A stretch of DNA of 64,000 nt, from contig NC_092570.1 of NCBI RefSeq assembly GCF_037975245.1, positions 10,379,501-10,443,500 of the forward strand, written 5' to 3'. The notes beneath the pieces were generated by a model. That model did not search any database. It saw only the letters and a list, made by a program, of their open reading frames with translations, and had not been told where the DNA came from. Position 1 is the first letter of the stretch; each line of letters begins with the position of its first letter. A program made the position numbers and the translations under genes. Shown in pieces: positions 57,141-64,000 of this stretch. The DNA is from Apostichopus japonicus. Lineage: Eukaryota > Echinodermata > Holothuroidea > Aspidochirotida > Stichopodidae.

Positions 57141-58919
57141 CTGCAATGACAAAAAAAAGAGACGTACATTAGTTGGAATAAATAAAGTATAGAAACAAAC
57201 CTAACATTACGAGTATACGAACGATTTGAATATGGCAAAAACACTGATCACGTGTGAATTACAGGTGTACACGGACAAGAGAAAGTATAATGACTACAAA
57301 TCAACTACTAAAACAAAGTTAAACACAGTACTCGCATCGTAGTCCATGTCGACATATATTCTTATAAAGACTTAGGCAAGGAACATTTCGTCTATATGGT
57401 CGATTATTTAAATCCTCAGAGTAGATGGACGTTAGACCAAACGAACTATAAGAATCCTTGCGTCTACTAACAATTGGGTTTGCTTTTACGTGACGAGAAC
57501 AAAGGGATCTCCTAAGCTAAATTGTCAACTTTTTTCTTTGTTTTGGTTTAAGCGCATCAAGTTCAGTTAATTACATTGCAGCATTGGGCGTCAATCCTGG
57601 GGGACAGGGGGAAAAATGTCATTTCAAAGTCTAGTATATATATGCCTGATTTCATTACAATTTCGGTTTGTTCATGGAGTTATTTAGTTCAATGTTGTTT
57701 GCTTTGTTTCCATATTCTCAGAACAAGACAAATATATAAAGAAAAAAACTTTCAACTTATCCTATTTTAAAGTTGTGTGATTTCTCCCTTTAACTGAATA
57801 CCATTAGTAATATTACAGTCACGAAACTTGTTACGACCGCCCTCTCCCCAGTACAAAAAACAAGTATGGCGTAAAGATTAGAACATGCTTGTCGCATCTA
57901 TACACAGTACCTGGACTGTAATAATGTGCGTTAACGATGAATCCTGCATGGTGGGGAGTAAGTCTATAGACTGACGTCCCATCTGCCTTCCCCTATATCT
58001 AGAGACGCCTTTGAATGGCTCTCACCCGCTATATACATATATATTTATATACCTTTATATATATATATATATATATATATTAATAAGGTGGAATAGAGAA
58101 TACAACATTGTGGATGGGAAGCAATTAGGTTAATTTAATACCAGTAGCATCTTTCTTTAAGCTCTAAGTCATGCATATATGGGTGTATTCGTGTATGTAT
58201 GTTAATTTGTTTGTATAATTTGTATAATTTCTGTCCCCATACATGTGACTACTGATGGACGCCCCTTCATTACAGTAACATATCTAAGCCGTGCCCGAAG
58301 TTGTCGATGAAGAGTTCGCTTCTAAGATGAAGTAGGAAAGTATAGATTGTTGTTCCTTGCATGTATATATAGCATAGATTTATCTCAACGGCAATAATCT
58401 AAGCATTTACATATAGGACGTATAGAAACTCGGTAACCGTAAAAGCCTTCAAACAAAATCCAGATTAAGATCACAAAGCTGTGAAAGCAGCCCCGTTACA
58501 CCTTATTAGTTTGGTGCATGTTTTCATAGGTTATCTTGATTTCTAATCCGTTGGTGTAACATGGAACGCTTAAATATACTTTAAGAACATGGGCACAATT
58601 ATAATGTAAAATATGAAAATGACAACAATTTATTTCCAGCAATTGTGTACAGTAAATGAATGTTTAACAGAGTATAAACGAATATTTTGATATAATACAA
58701 TCTAGAGAGACAAGTACAAAGAAAGAAAAAAACATTCATCACGATAATTTATATACAATATTTAAGCTATACAAATGCATGGAAAAGGAGAAAAAAGAAG
58801 CGCAATGCTTAAAGAATGATTTCCCCTGTTCCTCATTTGAATATGATAAATATATACATAAACTGGAGAGAAATTGGTGAAAGAAAACGAAACTCCAAAA
58901 CAAAATTCAAATAATATAC
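57141..58919. other. Upstream flank or 5' UTR intron; no further gene
   Basis: It begins with a clear 3' splice site of the cyclase gene. An (AT)n run lies at 58058-58080. No promoter motif could be assigned. Confidence 0.45.
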
Positions 58920-58924
58920 ATCAT

Positions 58925-59478
58925 GATGCTGTAAAAGAAAATACACAATGATAATACACAATAACAATGTAAAACTATTATGATAATACACAATAAAAAT
59001 GTAAACTACACGATAATAATACACTATAACAATGTAAAACTACACGATGATAATACACAATAACAATGTAAAACTATTATGATAATACACAATAAAAATG
59101 TAAACTACACGATGATAATACACATTAACAATTTAAACTACACGATGATAATACACATTAACAATGTCAACTACACGATAATAATACACAATAACAATGT
59201 AAACTACACGATGATAATACACAATAACAATGTAAAACTATTATGATAATACATTATAAAAATGTAAACTACACGATGATAATACACATTAACAATTTAA
59301 ACTACACGATGATAATACACATTAACAATGTCAACTACACGATGATAATACACAATAACAATGTAAAACTGTAATGATCACAATACCAATGTAAAACTAC
59401 ACGATAATGAGACACAACAACAATGTAAATTGCACGATGATAATTCACAATACCAATGTAAATTTGTTATGATGATAC
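58925..59478. repeat. Minisatellite, about 31-33 bp unit (first part)
   Basis: Units of ACACGATGATAATACACA and ATAACAATGTAAA repeat about 16-17 times, with variants TATTATGATAAT and ACATTAACAAT. Confidence 0.92.
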
Positions 59479-59479
59479 A

Positions 59480-59825
59480 TAATCAAGCACACCACAACTT
59501 ATGTAATACAACATTTGGTACGTTAAGTTTAAAGAATCGTGTTATTAGGACATGGAATTCTCTAACTGCTACTATAGATCTAAACCATCTAAAGTAACAT
59601 TTAGAAAAAAGCTAAAAAAAGAAGTAATTTCTCAGTATTGATACATCTTTTATATTGTATGTTATTAATTATTCCTTATTAAGACATTAATTATATTTTT
59701 ATTTATGTATATATGTATTTTTTTCTTTCTTTCTTGGGAGTCCTTTACCTTGTTAAGCCTGAATTGGCTTTTTAGAGAACTTCCCTCCACATTTATTATC
59801 TGTGGAAAATCAAATAAATCAAAAA
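59480..59825 (+). mobile_element. LINE 3' fragment inserted in the minisatellite
   Basis: FGTLSLKNRVIRTWNSLTA is the C-terminal motif of the LINE family in intron 1. It is followed by the 3' UTR GGGAGTCCTTTACCTTGTTA and a tail CAAATAAATCAAAAAAA. Minisatellite units lie on both sides. Confidence 0.85.
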
Positions 59826-59965
59826 AATAATAACAATGTAAACATATTATAATAACACAAAATAACAATGTTAATTACACGATGATAATGCACAATAACA
59901 ATGTAAAACTATACGATGATAATGATAAATATGCGCGATCATAGTGTAAACATATTATGCATAAA
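59826..59965. repeat. Minisatellite (second part)
   Basis: AATAACAATGTAAAC, ACACGATGATAATGCACA and further units continue the array of 58925-59478 after the LINE insertion. Confidence 0.88.
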
Positions 59966-60346
59966 ATGTCGTTGGACATCCTTCGGTTCAAATCTCCAAA
60001 TCAGTTTTTAGTTATTTTCCTTCCTGTTGCGTATACGTCCTTGAAAAGGTAATATGTTGTATTGATTTCGTCCAGATTCATCTCTGTGTTACAAGTACTT
60101 TCTTTGCAAGTTGAACACACGTAGGATTCAACAGCTCACCAATCAAAAGTAAGGTGCAATCAATAGATTAAAATTCGGAGAAACTATATATGTGACGCGG
60201 ATACCACTATCTAAGTATTAATATCTTTACATATGCATAATCCTTTCTTCATAATTGTGCGCTTTTACATTATTATCACGCATTTAACCATCATGTATTT
60301 TTTATTACAATATTTCACTAGCATATAAGCACCATGAATCGTAATC

Positions 60347-60562
60347 CATTTGGCATGTTATTGATTAAATATTGATAAGAATACCATATTGTTACCGGAA
60401 AGTTAAAACATAGAGCCGGTTTAAAATTGGAATGTAATTGATTACTTATAAGCATCATTTGGCATGTCATTGATTAAATATTGATAAGAATACCATATTC
60501 TTACCGGACAGTTATAACTTAGCGCCGTTTTGAAATTGGAATGTAATCGATTACTTATTTCA
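60347..60562. repeat. 109-bp tandem duplication
   Basis: Two copies of CATTTGGCATGT, ATTGATTAAATATTGATAAG and GGAATGTAAT with few differences. Confidence 0.92.
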
Positions 60563-61600
60563 ATCTTATAACCATATAGGGCCTACACGTAAATTGTACA
60601 TATGCAGTCGTAAATATAAACGTGAGTGGCTACTGTAAATTATATATCTCTCTACTAATGCTATCCTTGTTATTTGTGATGTTTTTGTGTCTGGTTGTTC
60701 ATATATCGAAGTCACTTCAGTGTCGGAGACTAGTTGTCAATGACACGTGTATAATCACATCATGTTCGCTTCAACACATGCATACATATATACACACACA
60801 CACACGCACACATACATGTAGTAGACTTTCATAGAAGCTGTCACATAGCAGATACATGCGCTCTTAAAGGGATAACGAAGTCTGAAACTTCAAAACAACA
60901 ATGTAGTTTAAAATCATTTTCTTTTCATAAGTCCATCATGCAATCAACTGTGATGCCATATACATGGACTACACTAACAACTGCTTTGTTTTGTTTAAAC
61001 TGAAATGATTATATAACCTTGGAAATAATGCAATTGTGTCACATGAAGTTCTTCAATGTTGATGTTGTTTCATCATGTGGCTTCAATAAACTTATACAGG
61101 GTTTTCAATTTACCATAGATTGGTTTAGTTACATCATATAAAAGAAAGAAAAACATCTATACGAATAAAAATAAATAAATTCAAAGATATTAAATCTCAA
61201 CCACGAAACAACCTCTCAAAATAATACAGTATGTTTGTTTTTACTAAGGCTTGTTTTATATATGTTATATAAAATATTAATCTTAGACTTCGTCATCCCT
61301 TTAACGTCTTAATTTTCAATTGTTAACATCTGCATGGATAGTCTTAATTTGTTCACGTCAATAATAGTTTGATAAAGTGCAAAATCATTCTTGTTAACAT
61401 AATAGGTATGGAAACCATCGCAGTTATAACGTTGTTGTTGCCATGGTAGTTCGTGATTAGATTCCATGCAGAACGGTGTTTCGTCAGTTGTAAAATTTAA
61501 AGCAACCATTTTGCTTTTAATCACCTTCATATTACATGAATGTAAAGAGTAAAATAGGTTAATTTGAATCCATTTTTTGGGGGAAACATGAACTTTGTGA
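60563..61600. other. No recognisable gene
   Basis: A short (CA)n run at 60791-60812. No domain, RNA gene or element end recognised. Confidence 0.5.
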
Positions 61601-61604
61601 TCGC

Positions 61605-61605
61605 T

Positions 61606-61655
<50 letters not shown>
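61605..61655. repeat. (TA)n microsatellite
   Basis: TATA run of about 45 bp directly before the Penelope-like fragment. Confidence 0.95.
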
Positions 61656-61662
<7 letters not shown>

Positions 61663-62200
61663 ATCCTTCCATAGTATACAAAGCGGAAGTGACTGCCGGG
61701 TATTCTAAGTCTATTTATATTGGTATGTGCGGAGGGCAGTTCAAAACAAGGTTCAATAACCACAAAAAGTCGTTCAACCTGAAGAATTATCAAGGAGAGA
61801 CTGAGCTTTCAAAACATGTTTGGTCTCTAAAAGAAAGCAATAGAGCCTTCCAAATCTCCTGGTCCATTGTCAGGAGATCAAACACATTGATCAACAGCTC
61901 AGGTTCTTGTAATCAATGCCAGGCCGAGAAACTAGCAATAATAGATCATTCTAGCCCTAATCTCCTGAACAAAAGGTCTGAAATCCTCGCAAGCTGCAGA
62001 CACCAACCAAAACACCCCCAAAATAAAGTCAAGACTAAGATGAAAGAGAGATAGCTTTTTAGTACACCTCCTGACGATTGCTAGTAAGCATGAAACTCTG
62101 AGTAGAGGTTTGGCTGCAAAATTCAAAATTTACATTACGCTCTTCTTCATAACGCGGAATTGAGCACTCTGTCGTGTTCTACTTGGAACATTTTATACAC
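61656..62200 (+). mobile_element. Penelope-like GIY-YIG fragment with 3' tail
   Basis: An intact stretch encodes YSKSIYIGMCGGQFKTRFNN, then HKKSFN, TELSKHVWSLKES and the Cys/Lys motif CNQCQAEKLAII. This is a GIY-YIG endonuclease of the Penelope-like type, a different branch from the one at 32600. A second frame adds KHETLSRGLAAKFKIYITLF near 62090-62150. AT microsatellites bound both sides. Confidence 0.8.

Positions 62201-62238
<38 letters not shown>
62196..62238. repeat. (TA)n microsatellite
   Basis: TATA run after the Penelope-like fragment. Confidence 0.93.
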
Positions 62239-62239
<1 letters not shown>

Positions 62240-62331
62240 TTAGTGATTGGAAGTAAAACAGCCAATGTTTGGTTGGAAGTGATTGGAAGTAAAACAACCA
62301 AACATTGGCTGTTTTACTTCCAATCACTTAC
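62240..62331. repeat. Inverted repeat, about 34-bp arms
   Basis: AGTGATTGGAAGTAAAACAG followed by CCAATGTTTGGTTG pairs with CAACCAAACATTGGCTGTTT followed by TACTTCCAATCACT. A partial third arm, AGTGATTGGAAGTAAAAC, lies between. Confidence 0.92.
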
Positions 62332-62411
62332 GTAATTTAATTATTGTATCTCACTCGAGATCCAGCCTTTCTCTAAATGCAGCATAGTTGTTTAACAGTT
62401 TATCCGTTATT

Positions 62412-62414
<3 letters not shown>

Positions 62415-62454
<40 letters not shown>
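62415..62454. repeat. (TA)n microsatellite
   Basis: TATA run of about 40 bp. Confidence 0.95.
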
Positions 62455-62458
<4 letters not shown>

Positions 62459-62459
62459 G

Positions 62460-64000
62460 AAAAGTGTATATTCTTGATTGAATGAGGTCGTTGTGAAGCA
62501 CATGCAGTCCATTATCAGCAGTAATAAATCAATTACAGTAAAGCCTCACGGTAACAATGATGTTCAAAGTATTTCAATTACTTGGCCAAATTCCAAATTT
62601 ACCCAATTTCTCATAAGTATACAGGGGCATGAACCTTGATGGACGGGCTGATAACATGAGGTGTGCGGTTAAGGGTCGTAGTATGCAAAGCCCATGTAGG
62701 GGTCCCCCACAGTGCAAAAATCATATATTAATATATTTAAATATTGTATACTATACGTTATGTCTATAATATGTTCTAAAGGCAAGGTTGTGATATTAAA
62801 CTGGATTTTGAAAAATCCCGACTGAAAGTTTTCACCCGACTGATGATGGGGCAATGCCCCCCCCCCCTGCCCACAAGTAATGGAGAACTCTTACATTCAG
62901 CATGTAAGACAGGGCGAATCCTCCGGTCCATAGAATATGTAATAAAAATGAAACTATAGGAAATTATACACAAAAGGTCAACAACCAAACGTACACACGC
63001 ATATAGAGAATCCGAGGTCAAAAAATATCTTATTTGCCTTTTGCATAATTGTAAATGCACATTAGCACAATATACAAAATCCTTAATCCATTTCAACTGA
63101 TTTTTATTCATTACATTAAAAGTCATTTAATTGCACGCGATAGTTTATTTATTTGAAAATAGTTTCCAAATATACAGTTGTAACTGTTATATAAAAACCA
63201 TTTCTGATATTGAATTATTGAATGGGCAAGTCGAGTATCAATAGCGGTAAATGTTATACGTTCATATCTCTGCATTTGGAAATGTTAACAAGTCTTTGCG
63301 TTTGTGTGTCGCATTCTTCTTATCTCATCCAATCGTGCGAATGAATATTTTGGGGATGTAGCTAAAAAAGGAATGTACGCAGTCGTGCAACTTCCCGCGT
63401 TTTTATTTCGTCAAGGACAGGGGTATAAGAACTGGGGAAACTGGGGCACTTGAAAAATGTTAAAAGGGCCCCTTTTGAAAATGAAATTGCCCCTTTCGAA
63501 TTTGTATTCCCTATTAAAAATTGTAAATATACACTGAGTTTTCTTCCATTTTGTCTGAGCTTTTGTTTGAAAACAATTCCTACCTACAGTAGTCCTATAG
63601 TCACAGTACCTTTTATAAAATACTAACAAGGAGGGGGGAGGGGGCGTGACCCCCAATACCCTACATGTCCGCCCCCACTCAGTTCATTCCCCCAAACCCC
63701 TCCTCCCCTCATCAGGTTCCATTTTGGCATGTAAAACATTCGTTTTTTTTCTTAAAATGTTATTTCAATTTACGACGGATGATCGTGAGAGGCTTGATGT
63801 TAATACTACTCAATTTAGATTTACAGGTCGGAACGAGTAATAAGTTTGTGATTTATACACAAATGGTATCTTTTGATCATAAAACTAATGGCAAATGAGG
63901 TTTCTTGGCACTGAGGTATATTATCAATTGATTTAAATCCATGTTATGTCACACTTGAGACCATCAGCGATCGTAATTCTTGAAACTCAATATTTCGTTA
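62460..64000. other. No recognisable gene
   Basis: Poly-C (62856-62866) and G-rich (63630-63645) runs are present. Short ORFs show no family resemblance. Confidence 0.5.

Overview
The window is AT-rich animal genomic DNA with no bacterial-style gene packing. It is dominated by one large, intron-rich gene on the minus strand and a dense load of transposable elements. The gene type (a membrane guanylyl cyclase of the natriuretic-peptide/speract receptor class) and the element mix (Penelope-like GIY-YIG elements, APE-type LINEs, tRNA-headed SINEs, hAT-like and CACTA-like DNA transposons) fit a marine invertebrate deuterostome. An echinoderm such as a sea cucumber is my best guess, but this is inference; no taxonomic marker is present.

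The gene runs from about 57140 down to 23574. I reconstructed 19 coding exons by matching protein-family motifs and requiring splice sites and reading phase to agree. The exon lengths sum to 3078 nt (1026 codons), and phase is kept across all 18 introns. In order the exons encode a signal peptide and ANF-receptor-type ligand-binding ectodomain (exons 1-5), one transmembrane helix (exon 6), a juxtamembrane segment and kinase-homology domain (exons 7-14), a dimerization coiled coil (exon 15) and the guanylyl cyclase catalytic domain (exons 16-19). All catalytic and guanine-specifying residues I could check are present. The kinase-homology domain is a pseudokinase. The last short coding exon was not found.

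Layout: 1-16447 has no recognisable gene, only microsatellites, small tandem duplications and two copies of a SINE. 16448-22835 is a 6.4-kb element with inverted CACTGTAAAA termini, a TA on each side and repeat-rich subterminal ends; it carries the broken, intron-containing remains of a SAMD3-like gene. 23574-57140 is the guanylyl cyclase gene. Its introns hold hAT-like elements, a 36-bp minisatellite of about 36 units, Penelope-like fragments, MITEs, two LINE families, two SINE-like units and a U2 snRNA-headed sequence. 57141-64000 is 5' flank or upstream intron with a minisatellite split by a LINE tail and another Penelope-like GIY-YIG fragment.

The points that most deserve follow-up are the CACTA-like element with its SAMD3-like cargo, the clustering of transposon ends just beside splice donors of the cyclase gene, the U2-headed sequence in intron 1, and hammerhead-like cores in the Penelope-derived repeats.
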